A stretch of 64,000 nt of DNA, taken from positions 4,991,001 to 5,055,000 of the forward strand of contig NZ_CP114200.1 in NCBI RefSeq assembly GCF_029392895.1. Direction: 5' to 3'. Origin of the DNA: Streptomyces sp. 71268 (GTDB lineage Bacteria > Actinomycetota > Actinomycetes > Streptomycetales > Streptomycetaceae). A model generated the notes under the pieces. It was given only the letters and a program-made list of their open reading frames with translations, was not told the DNA's origin and made no database searches. Both the position numbers and the translations under genes were made by a program. Shown piece by piece: positions 8,584 through 17,211 of this stretch (positions are counted from its first letter, which is position 1; each line of letters starts with the position of its first letter).

Positions 8584-11046
8584 CTAGGCCGGGAAGCGCC
8601 GGCCCACCCAGCGCCAGGCCACCTCAAGCAGGAGCGAGGCGGCCACCGCGATGCCCACCGCCGCCCACGGCATCGACGTGCCGACCAGCTTGAGCGCGAA
8701 GAAGTCCTGCAACCACGGTGTGACGATCACGATCACGAAGCCGAGCGCCATCGTCAGCACGAGCCCGATCCGCCACCAGGTGTACGGCCGCGCGATGATC
8801 GCCAGCACCCACATCGAGATCAGGAACAGCGTCAGCGTCGCCGCGCTGGTCTCCGCGTCCCGCGCGCCCTCGCCCGTGTAGTGGCTCCGGGCGATCAGGT
8901 ACGTGGCGAAGGTGGCGACGGCCGCGATGACGCCCGCGGGGATCGCGTACCGCATCACCCGGCGCACGAAGTTCGGCCGCGCCCGCTCCTTGTTGGGGGC
9001 CAGCGCCAGGAAGAACGCCGGTACGCCGATCGTCAGCGTGGACAGCAGCGTCAGGTGCCGGGGCAGGAACGGGTACGAGACCTGCGAGCAGACCACGAGC
9101 AGCGCCAGCAGCACCGAGTACACGGTCTTGACCAGGAACAGGTTGGCGACCCGCTCGATGTTGCCGATCACCCGCCGGCCCTCGGCGACCACCGAGGGCA
9201 GCGTCGAGAAGCTGTTGTTGAGCAGCACGATCTGGGCGACGGCGCGGGTGGCCTCGGAGCCGGAGCCCATCGAGACGCCGATGTCCGCGTCCTTGAGCGC
9301 CAGCACGTCGTTGACGCCGTCACCGGTCATCGCCACGGTGTGACCGCGCGACTGGAGCGCGCCCACCATGTCCCGCTTCTGCTGCGGGGTGACCCGCCCG
9401 AAGACCGCGCCGTCCTCAAGCGCGGTGGCCATCGCCTCGCGGTCGGCGGGCAACTGGCGGGCGTCCACCGTGTGCTCGGCGCCCGGCAGCCCGAGCTTGC
9501 CGGCCACGGCGCCGACCGAGACGGCGTTGTCGCCCGAGATGACCTTGGCCGCGACGTTCTGCTCCGCGAAGTACCGCAGCGTGTCCGCCGCGTCCGGGCG
9601 CAGCCGCTGTTCGAGGACGACCAGCGCGACCGGGCGCACGCCCTCGGCCACCCGCTCGTCGTCCAGCTCGCGGTCCGTACGGGCCAGCAGCAGCACCCGC
9701 AGGCCCTGCGTGTTCAGGTCCTCGATCTCGCCGAGCACCGGGTCGCCGGCCGGCAGCAGCACGTCCGGGGCGCCAAGCAACCAGCCGCTGGCCTGCCCGG
9801 GCGGCTCGGTCAGGGCCGCGCCGCTGTACTTGCGGGCGGAGGAGAAGGGCAGCGCGGCCGTGCACTCCCAGTCGGCCGGCTCCGGGTACGCGTCGATGAT
9901 CGCCTGGAGGCTGGCGTTGGGCCGTGGGTCTGAGGCGCCGAGCGCGCCGAGCACCTGCCCCACGTAAGCCTCGTCCGGCGCGGCGCCCTCGCCCCCGCCG
10001 GCCGGTTCGCCCGCGCCCAGCAGCCGCACCTCGGTGACGTCCATGCCGCCCTCGGTGAGGGTGCCGGTCTTGTCCAGGCACACCACGTCCACCCGGGCCA
10101 GGCCCTCGATCGCGGGCAGCTCCTGCACCAGGCACTGCTTGCGGCCCAGCCGGATGACGCCGATCGCGAAGGCGACCGAGGTCAGCAGCACCAGGCCCTC
10201 GGGCACCATCGGCACGATCCCGCCGACCATCCGGCGCACGGCCTCGCGCCAGTCGTTGTTCTCCACCACGCTCTGGCTGATGACCAGGCCGATCGCGGTG
10301 GGAACCATCATCCAGGTCACGTACTTGAGGATCTGGCTGATGCCGCTGCGCAGTTCGGAGTGGACCAGCGTGAACCGCGACGCCTCCTCGGCGAGCTGCG
10401 CCGCGTACGCCTCCCGGCCGACCTTGGTGGCCGTGAACGCGCCGCCACCGGCCACCACGAAGGACCCGGACATCACCTGGTCGCCCGGCCGCTTGAGCAC
10501 CGGGTCGGCCTCGCCGGTCAGCAGCGACTCGTCGATCTCCAGGCCGTCGGCCTCCACGACCTCGCCGTCGACCACGCACTTGTCGCCGGGCCCCAGCTCC
10601 ACCAGGTCGCCGAGGACGATCTCGCCGACCGGGATCTCGGCGGCGACCCCGTCGCGCCGCACGGTCGGCTTGGCCTCGCCGATGACGGCCAGACTGTCCA
10701 GCGTCTTCTTGGCGCGCAGCTCCTGGATGATGCCGATCGCGGTGTTGGCGACGATCACGAAGCCGAACAGCGCGTCCTGGATCGGCGCCACGACCAGCAT
10801 GATGGCGAAGAGGATGCCGATGATGGCGTTGAAGCGCGTGAAGACGTTGGCGCGGATGATGTCCGGCGTGGAGCGCGAGGAGCGCACGGGGACGTCGTTG
10901 ACCTCGCCCCGGCTCACCCGCTCCGCCGCCTCGGCCGTGCTCAGCCCGGGGTGGCCGGGCCGACGTGCTGCCGCGTCGGTGAGTGCGGAGGCCGCGCCGC
11001 CGTCCGGGTCAGGTTCGTCGACTGCGGTCTCAGCCCGATACGTCAT
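8584..11046 (-). CDS. P-type cation-transporting ATPase (HAD-IC, CtpE-like)
   Basis: An 820-residue P-type ATPase that would couple ATP hydrolysis to cation movement across the membrane. It has the A-domain LTGEADPV (TGE at about 177-179), the phosphorylation motif CLDKTGTLT with Asp325, MTGDGVND (574-580) in the hinge, and about ten membrane helices. Helix 4 carries VPEGLVLLTS instead of the PEGLPA of Ca2+/Mg2+ pumps. This feature I associate with the mycobacterial CtpE group (calcium uptake), so the ion is a guess. There is no heavy-metal CPC motif and no N-terminal metal-binding domain. The start is ATG 11046. It converges with the secreted-protein gene. Confidence 0.92.
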   Translation of the reverse strand: MTYRAETAVDEPDPDGGAASALTDAAARRPGHPGLSTAEAAERVSRGEVNDVPVRSSRSTPDIIRANVFTRFNAIIGILFAIMLVVAPIQDALFGFVIVANTAIGIIQELRAKKTLDSLAVIGEAKPTVRRDGVAAEIPVGEIVLGDLVELGPGDKCVVDGEVVEADGLEIDESLLTGEADPVLKRPGDQVMSGSFVVAGGGAFTATKVGREAYAAQLAEEASRFTLVHSELRSGISQILKYVTWMMVPTAIGLVISQSVVENNDWREAVRRMVGGIVPMVPEGLVLLTSVAFAIGVIRLGRKQCLVQELPAIEGLARVDVVCLDKTGTLTEGGMDVTEVRLLGAGEPAGGGEGAAPDEAYVGQVLGALGASDPRPNASLQAIIDAYPEPADWECTAALPFSSARKYSGAALTEPPGQASGWLLGAPDVLLPAGDPVLGEIEDLNTQGLRVLLLARTDRELDDERVAEGVRPVALVVLEQRLRPDAADTLRYFAEQNVAAKVISGDNAVSVGAVAGKLGLPGAEHTVDARQLPADREAMATALEDGAVFGRVTPQQKRDMVGALQSRGHTVAMTGDGVNDVLALKDADIGVSMGSGSEATRAVAQIVLLNNSFSTLPSVVAEGRRVIGNIERVANLFLVKTVYSVLLALLVVCSQVSYPFLPRHLTLLSTLTIGVPAFFLALAPNKERARPNFVRRVMRYAIPAGVIAAVATFATYLIARSHYTGEGARDAETSAATLTLFLISMWVLAIIARPYTWWRIGLVLTMALGFVIVIVTPWLQDFFALKLVGTSMPWAAVGIAVAASLLLEVAWRWVGRRFPA

Positions 11047-11250
11047 GACACGAAGGTACGGGGGGAAGACAACGGCCACCCCTTGAATACGCACCAAAGC
11101 GGCGTGGGAGTTCTCTCAACTCCGCCGGCAACCTCCGGGGCCGCTGTTGCGTCGCCCCCACCCGCGCTCCACGGCGTCCCGGCACCGCTGGCCACCCCGC
11201 CCCGCGTGCCCCCGCCGCTCGACCGCCGACCCGCGCCAGCCGGCGTGCCG

Positions 11251-11640
11251 CTACGCCGTGGCGCCGGCCTCACCCGAGGGCCGCGCCACGGCGGTGGCCT
11301 CGGCGTCCCCCGGCGTACCGCCGGCCGCCGCGTCGTCCGCGCCCGCCCCGCCGGCCGCCGCGTCGCGCGCCGGCGTAGTGGCAGCGGCTTCGGCCTCGGC
11401 CGCGTGGCGTCGGATGGCCTCGTCGCGCTTGCGCACGTACCAGATGCCGATCAGGCCGAGCCCGGCGCCGGCCAGGCAGGTCCACAGCCACCACAGGTGG
11501 TCGTGGTCGTCGAACCAGTTGTAGAAGGGGAGCTGGGCGAGGAAGAGGACGAACCACACGATCGTGCCACCGGTGATCGTGGCGACGACGTTGCCCTCCA
11601 GGGGCTCGGGCGCCTCGTGCAGGGGGGTCCACTTCTTCAT
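11251..11640 (-). CDS. DUF2530 small membrane protein
   Basis: A 129-residue protein with the DUF2530 signature: a short polar N-terminus (KKWTPLHEAPEPLEGN), two membrane helices (about 17-37 and 48-69, the second HLWWLWTCLAGAGLGLIGIW), then YVRKRDEAIRRHAAE and a low-complexity Ala/Gly/Thr tail. The family is conserved in streptomycetes next to the purine permease and MarR genes and has no known function. ATG 11640 is the first start. It is divergent from the NCS2 permease. Confidence 0.88.
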   Translation of the reverse strand: MKKWTPLHEAPEPLEGNVVATITGGTIVWFVLFLAQLPFYNWFDDHDHLWWLWTCLAGAGLGLIGIWYVRKRDEAIRRHAAEAEAAATTPARDAAAGGAGADDAAAGGTPGDAEATAVARPSGEAGATA

Positions 11641-11953
11641 GGTCCAAGCGTAGTCCGTCCGCGCGGTCGACCAGCGGGGTGGGCGCCGCTCGACAGGCCG
11701 GGAGCTATATCGGTCTACGCGCGGAGATAGCAATCTTTCTCTTGTTTGTTCATACTGCAACGGTCCAGTTCCGTCTGGACTTATTCGTAGGAACATCCCA
11801 ATGCGGGCGCGAACGTGCCGGCGGCGCACGCCGCCGACCCGCGTCGACCGACGGACGGCCCGCCCGTCCCCGCCGCCCGCCCCGTCCCCGGCTCCACCCC
11901 GTCCCACCCCCCATCCCCGCCTTCCCTCAAGGCCCGTACGACTGAGGTCCCGC
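11641..11953. other. Divergent promoter region, A+T-rich patch
   Basis: The 313-bp spacer between the DUF2530 gene and the NCS2 permease has an unusually A+T-rich stretch at about 11700-11800. It carries a small hairpin, GTCCAG (11763-11768) and CTGGAC (11775-11780), which may be part of the permease promoter or leader. I do not see the conserved core of a purine riboswitch. Confidence 0.5.
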
Positions 11954-13426
11954 ATGTCCCCCTCGGCCAGCGCAGCGGTCAACGACCCGCAGCCGCCCCC
12001 GCCCCCACCCGAGTCGCGGAACGCCGTCGACCGGTTCTTCAAGATCACGCAGCGGGGTTCGTCCGTCGGCCGCGAGGTACGCGGCGGCCTGGCGACCTTC
12101 TTCGCGATGGCGTACATCATCGTGCTCAACCCGATCATTCTCGGAGCGGGCCACGACAAGTACGAGAACTACCTCGACAACGGGCAGCTCGTCACGGCCA
12201 CCGCGCTGATGGCCGGGCTCACCACGCTGCTGATGGGCGTCATCGGCAACGTGCCCATCGCCATCGCCGCGGGCCTGGGCATCAACGCCGTCGTCTCGCT
12301 CCAGCTCGCGCCGAAGATGAGCTGGCCGGACGCGATGGGCATGGTCGTGCTGGCCGGCCTGGTGCTGATGCTCCTGGTCGCCTCCGGACTGCGGCAGCGC
12401 GTCATGGACGCCATCCCCGGCGGGCTGCGGCGCGCCATCGCGATCGGCATCGGCCTGTTCATCTCGCTGATCGGCCTGGTCGACTCCGGCTTCGTCACCC
12501 GCAACCCGGACAAGGCCCACACCAGCGTCCCGCTCGGCCTCGGCACCGGGGGACAGCTCCAGGGCTGGCCGGTGCTGGTCTTCGTGATCGGCCTCGCGCT
12601 CACGTTCATCCTGGTCGTGCGCAAGACGCGCGGCGCGATCCTCATCGGCATCACCGTGATGGCCTTCGTCGCCATCATCATCAACGCGCTCGTGACCATC
12701 CCGGACGAGAGCTGGGGCCTGGCCGTCCCCGAGGTGCCGGACAAGGTGGTGGACGCCCCCGACTTCGGGCTCATCGGCGAGATCAGCCTCTTCGGCGGCT
12801 TCCAGGAGGTGGGCGTCCTCACCGGCTGCCTGTTCGTCTTCACCGTGCTGCTGTCGGGCTTCTTCGACGCGATGGGCACCATCATCGGCGTCGGCGAGGA
12901 GGCCGGGCTCACCGACGAGAAGGGCCAGCTGCCCGGGATGGGCCGCATCCTGATGGTGGACGGCATCGCGGTGGCGGGCGGCGGCTTCGGCTCCGCGTCG
13001 GCCAACACCTGCTTCGTGGAGTCCACCGCCGGCGTGGGCGAGGGCGCGCGCACCGGCCTGGCCAACATCGTGACCGGCGGCCTCTTCCTGCTCGCCCTGG
13101 TCTTCACGCCGCTGGCCAAGGTCGTCCCGTCCCAGGCGGCGACGCCCGCGCTGCTCGTCGTCGGCTTCCTGATCATGGCGGCCAACATCAAGGAGATCGA
13201 CTGGAGCGACGTTACGATCGCCATCCCGGCGTTCCTGACGATGATCGCCATGCCGTTCACGTACAGCATCACCAACGGCATCGGCATCGGCGTGCTGGCG
13301 TTCATCCTGCTCCGTGTCGCGACCCAGCGGTTCCGTGAGATCCCCTGGCTGCTCAACGTCGTCGGTGCATGCTTCCTCGTCTACTTCCTGCTCGACCCCA
13401 TCGAGCAGGCCCTCGGCGTCAAGTAA
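11954..13426 (+). CDS. NCS2-family purine permease (AzgA/PbuG-like)
   Basis: A 490-residue membrane transporter for purine bases (hypoxanthine/guanine/adenine-type) driven by proton symport. The N-terminal GGLATFFAMAYIIVLNPIIL is characteristic of the AzgA branch of NCS2, as opposed to uracil/xanthine carriers. GLGINAVVSL, LSGFFDAMGTIIGVGEEAGL and GSASANTCFVESTAGVGEGA supply the family substrate-site helices. About 12-14 membrane segments are visible. ATG 11954 follows GAGGT at 11944-11948. A terminator hairpin lies 24 bp after the stop. It is divergent from the DUF2530 gene. Confidence 0.93.
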   Translation: MSPSASAAVNDPQPPPPPPESRNAVDRFFKITQRGSSVGREVRGGLATFFAMAYIIVLNPIILGAGHDKYENYLDNGQLVTATALMAGLTTLLMGVIGNVPIAIAAGLGINAVVSLQLAPKMSWPDAMGMVVLAGLVLMLLVASGLRQRVMDAIPGGLRRAIAIGIGLFISLIGLVDSGFVTRNPDKAHTSVPLGLGTGGQLQGWPVLVFVIGLALTFILVVRKTRGAILIGITVMAFVAIIINALVTIPDESWGLAVPEVPDKVVDAPDFGLIGEISLFGGFQEVGVLTGCLFVFTVLLSGFFDAMGTIIGVGEEAGLTDEKGQLPGMGRILMVDGIAVAGGGFGSASANTCFVESTAGVGEGARTGLANIVTGGLFLLALVFTPLAKVVPSQAATPALLVVGFLIMAANIKEIDWSDVTIAIPAFLTMIAMPFTYSITNGIGIGVLAFILLRVATQRFREIPWLLNVVGACFLVYFLLDPIEQALGVK

Positions 13427-13449
13427 CCCCCGCACCCCCGCACCCCGCC

Positions 13450-13485
13450 CCGGGCCCCGCCGGCACCACGCCGGCCGGGGCCCGG
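13450..13485. terminator. Terminator hairpin after purine permease
   Basis: Arms CCGGGCCCCGCCGGC (13450-13464) and 13470-13485 pair over about 15 bp with one bulged C and a 5-nt loop, between the permease and the convergent small RHH gene. Confidence 0.75.
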
Positions 13486-13563
13486 CGTCGTCTCGTGCGC
13501 CCGGGGGCCGACGGTGTGGCGTACGGCCAGGGGGCCGGCGGCGTCGGGTACGCCTGCGGTACG

Positions 13564-13773
13564 TCAGCGGGCGCGGGCGTCGGACGGGGTGCCGGGCTCG
13601 GCGTAGAAGGCCGCCGTCTCGTCCAGGGAGGCGTGGAAGCGTTCGTCGAAGTCCTCCCGGATCAGCGTCCGGACCACGTACTCCTGGACGCTCATGCCTC
13701 GTTTGGCGGCATGCTGTCGCATCCGGTCCAGCAACGCCCCGTCGATCCGCAGGCTGAGCACCTTTGATCCCAT
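13564..13773 (-). CDS. Ribbon-helix-helix (CopG-type) protein
   Basis: A 69-residue protein. The N-terminus KVLSLRIDGALLDRMRQHAA gives the beta-strand and first helix of a ribbon-helix-helix DNA-binding fold, followed by KRGMSVQEYVVRTLIRED as the second helix and an acidic tail (DETAAFYAEPGTPSDARAR). RHH proteins bind DNA as dimers and are often antitoxins or autoregulators. There is no toxin-like gene immediately adjacent, so a solitary regulator is more likely. ATG 13773 is the start. It is divergent from the MarR gene across 128 bp. Confidence 0.8.
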   Translation of the reverse strand: MGSKVLSLRIDGALLDRMRQHAAKRGMSVQEYVVRTLIREDFDERFHASLDETAAFYAEPGTPSDARAR

Positions 13774-13878
13774 GCGGGACAGCGTTGCCGGCAGGGCGGT
13801 GCCGTTCGTTCACTTTATGGCGCGAGATCACTCGTATGGGTGATTCGTACGGGAAACGCTTTCGGGTTTTGTTAGGCA

Positions 13879-13894
13879 GCGTAATGAGTTACGC
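13879..13894. promoter_or_regulatory. Candidate MarR operator over its own promoter
   Basis: A perfect dyad GCGTAA-TGAG-TTACGC, flanked by GTTAG on the left and CTAAC on the right, lies 7 bp before the MarR ATG (13902) in an A+T-rich patch. Position and symmetry fit autoregulation by a MarR dimer; this is inferred. Confidence 0.6.
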
Positions 13895-13901
13895 TAACTA
13901 C

Positions 13902-14366
13902 ATGCCTGACTTGACCGGCGACGACGCTGCCGCCGTGAACTCACTGCGATCCGCCGTGATGCGCCTCTCCCGACGTCTCAAGCACCAGCCGCTCGTCTCC
14001 GAGGGCGGGCGCGGTGGGCGGGTGGACGAGTCGCTCAGCCCGACCGAGATGTCGGTGCTCGGGACCCTCGCGCGCTGCGGCTCGGCCACGCCGGGCGAGC
14101 TGGCCCGCAAGGAACACGTACAGCCACCGTCGATGACCCGCATCGTGGCCCTGCTCGAAGCCAAGAGTCTGGTCAGGCTGGAGCCACACCCGGAAGACCG
14201 CCGGCAGAAGGTCGTCACGCAGACGGAGCGGGCCGAGGCGATGCTTGAGGAGAGCCGCCGCAGGCGCAACGCCTGGCTGGCCGACCTGGCCGGGCAGCTC
14301 GACGAGGACGAGTGGGCCACGCTGCGCGCCGCCGCGCCCGTCCTGGAGAAGCTCGCCCACCTGTGA
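13902..14366 (+). CDS. MarR-family transcriptional regulator
   Basis: A 154-residue winged-HTH regulator. The sequence VDESLSPTEMSVLGTLARCG, then TPGELARKEHVQPPSMTRIV (recognition helix), then the wing VRLEPHPEDRRQKVVTQT, then a C-terminal dimer helix ending in VLEKLAHL, is textbook MarR. A short insertion (PLVSEGGRGGR) before the HTH looks unusual. No Shine-Dalgarno precedes ATG 13902, and a -10-like TACGCTAACT overlaps the operator, so the transcript may be leaderless; an upstream in-frame ATG at 13884 lies inside the operator. It is followed by an MFS transporter it may control. Confidence 0.9.
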   Translation: MPDLTGDDAAAVNSLRSAVMRLSRRLKHQPLVSEGGRGGRVDESLSPTEMSVLGTLARCGSATPGELARKEHVQPPSMTRIVALLEAKSLVRLEPHPEDRRQKVVTQTERAEAMLEESRRRRNAWLADLAGQLDEDEWATLRAAAPVLEKLAHL

Positions 14367-14528
14367 CGCCGCCCCGGCGTGCGGCCCACCCGCGCGCCGG
14401 GCACCCGCCACCGGCCCACCCTCGGGCCACCCCGACCCTCAGGACCCCACGACGACCGAACCACCCGAGCCGACCCGGGAGGCCGCCCCAGCGGCGGCCT
14501 TCCCGCACCGAAAGGAGGCGAAGCCGCT

Positions 14529-16160
14529 TTGAGTACGGGATCCGGAGCAGACTCCGCACCCGCACCAAAACCGTCTACACCAACCGACTCTCCGCCGACC
14601 CGTGGCACGATGTTCAGCTCGCTGAAGATCCGCAACTACCGGCTCTTCGCCAGCGGCGCCGTCATATCCAACACCGGCACCTGGATGTCCCGCATCACGC
14701 AGGACTGGCTCGTGCTCGGCCTCACCGGCTCCGCCACCGCCGTCGGCATCACCACAGCCCTCCAGTTCCTCCCGATGCTGCTGTTCGGCCTGTACGGCGG
14801 CGTCATCGCCGACCGCTACTCCAAGCGCGGCATCCTGATGTTCACGCAGACCGCGCTCGGCCTGTGCGGGCTCGCGCTCGCCGCGCTCACCCTGAGCGGC
14901 CACGTCCAGGTCTGGCACGTCTACCTGATCGCCTTCCTGCTCGGCATGGTCACCGTGGTGGACACCCCGGCCCGGCAGGCGTTCGTCATGGAGATGGTCG
15001 GCCCGAACGACCTGCGCAACGCCGTCAGCCTCAACTCCGCCAACTTCCAGTCCGCCCGCCTCGTCGGCCCCGCCGTGGCCGGCGTCCTGATCACCGCCGT
15101 GGGCAGCGGCTGGGCATTCCTGCTCAACGGGCTCTCCTTCACCGCCCCGCTGATCGGCCTGCTGATGATGCGCACCGCCGAACTGCACTCCGTGGACCGC
15201 GCGCCACGCGGCAAGGGCCAGTTGCGCGAGGGCCTGCGGTACGTCGCCGGCCGGCCCGAACTGATCTGGCCCATCGTGCTCGTCGGCTTCATCGGCACCT
15301 TCGGCTTCAACTTCCCCATCTGGCTCACCGCCTTCGCCGACGACGTCTTCCACGCCGGCCCCGGCACGTACGGCCTGCTGAACACGTTGATGGCCACGGG
15401 CTCGCTGACCGGCGCCCTGCTCGCCGCCCGGCGCGGTACGTCGCGGCTGCGCATGATGGTCGGCGCGGCGCTGCTGTTCGGCCTGCTGGAGATCGTCGCC
15501 GCGCTCACGCCCTCGTTCTGGGCCTTCGCCGCGCTGATGGTGCCGATCGGCGTCTTCGGCCTGACGTTCAACGTCACCGCCAACTCCAGCGTCCAGCTCG
15601 CGACCGACCCGTCGATGCGGGGCCGTGTCATGAGCCTGTACATGATGGTCTTCGTCGGCGGCACGCCGATCGGCGGCCCGCTCGTCGGCTGGGCCACCGA
15701 CACCTACGGCGCCCGCGCCGGCTTCATCGCCGGCGGCGTGATCTCCGCCCTCGCGGCCGTCACGGTCGGCCTGGTCCTCATGCGCGTCGGCGGCTTCCGC
15801 CTCCGCCTCGACCTGCGCCACGGCCAACGCGCGGTGCGGCTGGTGCCGCGCGCCGGAGCGGTGGCTCCGGCGGAGGCGGGCGCGGGGCGTGTGGGGACGG
15901 GTACGGGTACGAGTTCGGGTACGGGCGCCGCGCTCGCGGCGGAGCCCGGGCCGGTGGGGCCGGGGCCGGCGGGGTCCGCGGACGCCGCGGGGCCTGGTGC
16001 GCCCTCCGCCACGGAGGACGGCGCCTCGCCGGGCGATGGTGCCGGGCTGGGCGATGGCGCCGGGCCGGGCGACGGTACTCGCCCCGGCGCTGGTGCTCGC
16101 CCCGGCGATGGTGCCTCGCGCGGTCGCCGTACGAGGCAGCCGCTGGCGAAGACGGTGTAG
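14529..16160 (+). CDS. MFS transporter (DHA/enterobactin-exporter type)
   Basis: A 543-residue transporter with about 12 membrane helices. The core begins MFSSLKIRNYRLFASGAVIS; SNTGTWMSRITQDWLVLGLT and the helix 2-3 loop GGVIADRYSKRG are typical of MFS_3/EntS-like exporters. DTPARQAFVMEMVGPNDLRN is a well-conserved loop of this branch. The TTG start at 14529 follows AAAGGAGG (14511-14518), the best RBS in the area. After the last helix (about residue 430) there is a ~110-residue Gly/Asp/Ala/Pro-rich tail of short imperfect repeats (GDGAG-type), probably disordered and not part of the transport fold. It is likely co-regulated with the MarR gene 160 bp upstream. Confidence 0.9.
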   Translation: MSTGSGADSAPAPKPSTPTDSPPTRGTMFSSLKIRNYRLFASGAVISNTGTWMSRITQDWLVLGLTGSATAVGITTALQFLPMLLFGLYGGVIADRYSKRGILMFTQTALGLCGLALAALTLSGHVQVWHVYLIAFLLGMVTVVDTPARQAFVMEMVGPNDLRNAVSLNSANFQSARLVGPAVAGVLITAVGSGWAFLLNGLSFTAPLIGLLMMRTAELHSVDRAPRGKGQLREGLRYVAGRPELIWPIVLVGFIGTFGFNFPIWLTAFADDVFHAGPGTYGLLNTLMATGSLTGALLAARRGTSRLRMMVGAALLFGLLEIVAALTPSFWAFAALMVPIGVFGLTFNVTANSSVQLATDPSMRGRVMSLYMMVFVGGTPIGGPLVGWATDTYGARAGFIAGGVISALAAVTVGLVLMRVGGFRLRLDLRHGQRAVRLVPRAGAVAPAEAGAGRVGTGTGTSSGTGAALAAEPGPVGPGPAGSADAAGPGAPSATEDGASPGDGAGLGDGAGPGDGTRPGAGARPGDGASRGRRTRQPLAKTV

Positions 16161-16195
16161 CCGGCGCCCGACGTGGTCGGCCGGCCGACCGACCG

Positions 16196-16331
16196 GGCCC
16201 GAGTGAGGAGAAGCCGGTCGGCCCGAGTGAGGAGAAGCCGGCCGGCCTGTGCGGGAGGAAGCTGGCCGGCCTGTGCGGAAGGAAGCCGGCCGGCCTGAGT
16301 GGGGAGAAGCCGGTCGGCCCGGGAGCTGGCC
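16196..16331. repeat. 24-bp tandem repeat, five full copies
   Basis: Consensus GGCCYGAGTGAGGAGAAGCC plus GGYC, in units at 16196, 16220, 16244, 16268 and 16292, and a partial copy to about 16331. Copies 1/2 and 3/4 are near-identical pairs. The array lies between the MFS stop and the cyclic phosphodiesterase start; one forward frame reads through it as an octapeptide repeat (GPSEEKPV-like), but no gene is evident. Confidence 0.9.
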
Positions 16332-16419
16332 GGCCCCGGGAGGCCGGGCGTCGGGGGAGGGGGCGTCCGGTGACCGGTCCGAGGGCCGGGTGGCGGGGGC
16401 CGTGGGTGACACTGAGCGG

Positions 16420-16986
16420 ATGAGACTCTTCGCAGCCGTGCTGCCACCCGAGGCGGCCACCGCGGAACTGGCCTCGGCCGTCGCCCCGTTGCACGACCTG
16501 CCCGGCGCGGACCGGCTGACCTGGACCGCCCGCGCGAACTGGCACTTCACCCTCGCCTTCTACGGCGACGTGGACCCCGACACCCTGCCCGAGCTGTACA
16601 CCCGCCTAGGCCGCGCCGCGCACCGCAACGGCGACTTCCAGCTCCGCTTCCAGGGCGCCGGCACCTTCGGCGGCCGGGCCCTGTGGGCCGGCGCGTCCAG
16701 CGGCCTGCCCCCGATGCGCCGGCTGGCCGACTCGGCGTCGGCGGCGGCCCGCCGCGCCGGGATCGAGATGGCCGAGCACCGCGCCTACACCCCGCACCTC
16801 ACCCTGGCCCGCGACCGCACCGGCGCCGCCGACCTACCCCGCTACGCCGCCGCCCTCGCCGACTTCGAGGGCCACCCATGGCGCGCCGCCCACCTCAGCC
16901 TGGTCCGCAGCAACCTCCCCGACCAGGGCATCCCCGGCGCCCAGCCCCGCTACGAGACGCTGACGTCCTGGCCACTGGGCGCGTGA
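16420..16986 (+). CDS. thpR: RNA 2',3'-cyclic phosphodiesterase (2'-5' RNA ligase family)
   Basis: A 188-residue protein of the 2H phosphoesterase superfamily, opening 2',3'-cyclic phosphates on RNA to 2'-phosphates. Both catalytic H-x-T motifs are present: HFTLAF (His42, Thr44) and HLTLAR (His126, Thr128). MRLFAAVLPPEAATAELA is a typical start of this family, and the length is as expected. ATG 16420 is chosen because the homology begins exactly there, although an open frame extends upstream through the tandem repeat. It lies downstream of the MFS gene on the same strand. Confidence 0.92.
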   Translation: MRLFAAVLPPEAATAELASAVAPLHDLPGADRLTWTARANWHFTLAFYGDVDPDTLPELYTRLGRAAHRNGDFQLRFQGAGTFGGRALWAGASSGLPPMRRLADSASAAARRAGIEMAEHRAYTPHLTLARDRTGAADLPRYAAALADFEGHPWRAAHLSLVRSNLPDQGIPGAQPRYETLTSWPLGA

Positions 16987-17079
16987 GCGAGGCCCCGGCG
17001 CGCGGCGACCGCGACCCGACCCCGGGTCGGTCACCGCACCGCCGGACGCTCGGGCTAACCTCGGAGGGTGGACCCGAAA

Positions 17080-17154
17080 ATGAGAAGCTTGATCGTGAGC
17101 GGCACGTTCATCCTGCTGCTTGTGGTGGTGGCGGTGGCGGCGTTCGTGGGCTGA
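17080..17154 (+). CDS. Candidate 24-residue membrane microprotein
   Basis: ATG 17080 opens a 24-codon frame (MRSLIVSGTFILLLVVVAVA, then AFVG) that is a single hydrophobic helix after two basic/polar residues. GGAGGG lies at 17063-17068 (11-nt spacing), and a -10-like GCTAACCT precedes it at about 17053-17061. The codons are mostly G/C-ending. No homology can be claimed. It could be a small membrane-associated regulator or chance. Confidence 0.45.
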   Translation: MRSLIVSGTFILLLVVVAVAAFVG

Positions 17155-17211
17155 TGCCCACTGGTGACGACGCCCTTGCCCGCCCTCCTGGGCTGATTCC
17201 GGCGTGGGCCG

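Noticed and set aside
11700..11953. Purine riboswitch before the purine permease
   Set aside because: An A+T-rich patch and a small hairpin exist, but the three-way junction and conserved loop sequences of purine riboswitches are not visible.
13564..13773. RHH gene as the antitoxin of a toxin-antitoxin pair
   Set aside because: No small toxin-like gene precedes or follows on the same strand; neighbours are the permease and MarR genes.
16196..16331. 24-bp repeats as a CRISPR array
   Set aside because: The units are directly adjacent with no spacers and are imperfect; no cas genes are in the window.
14312..16423. A 703-codon forward frame spanning the MFS gene and the 24-bp repeat array
   Set aside because: It is the wrong frame of the MFS gene (Arg/Pro-rich). 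The octapeptide repeat at its end is a by-product of the repeat unit being a multiple of three.
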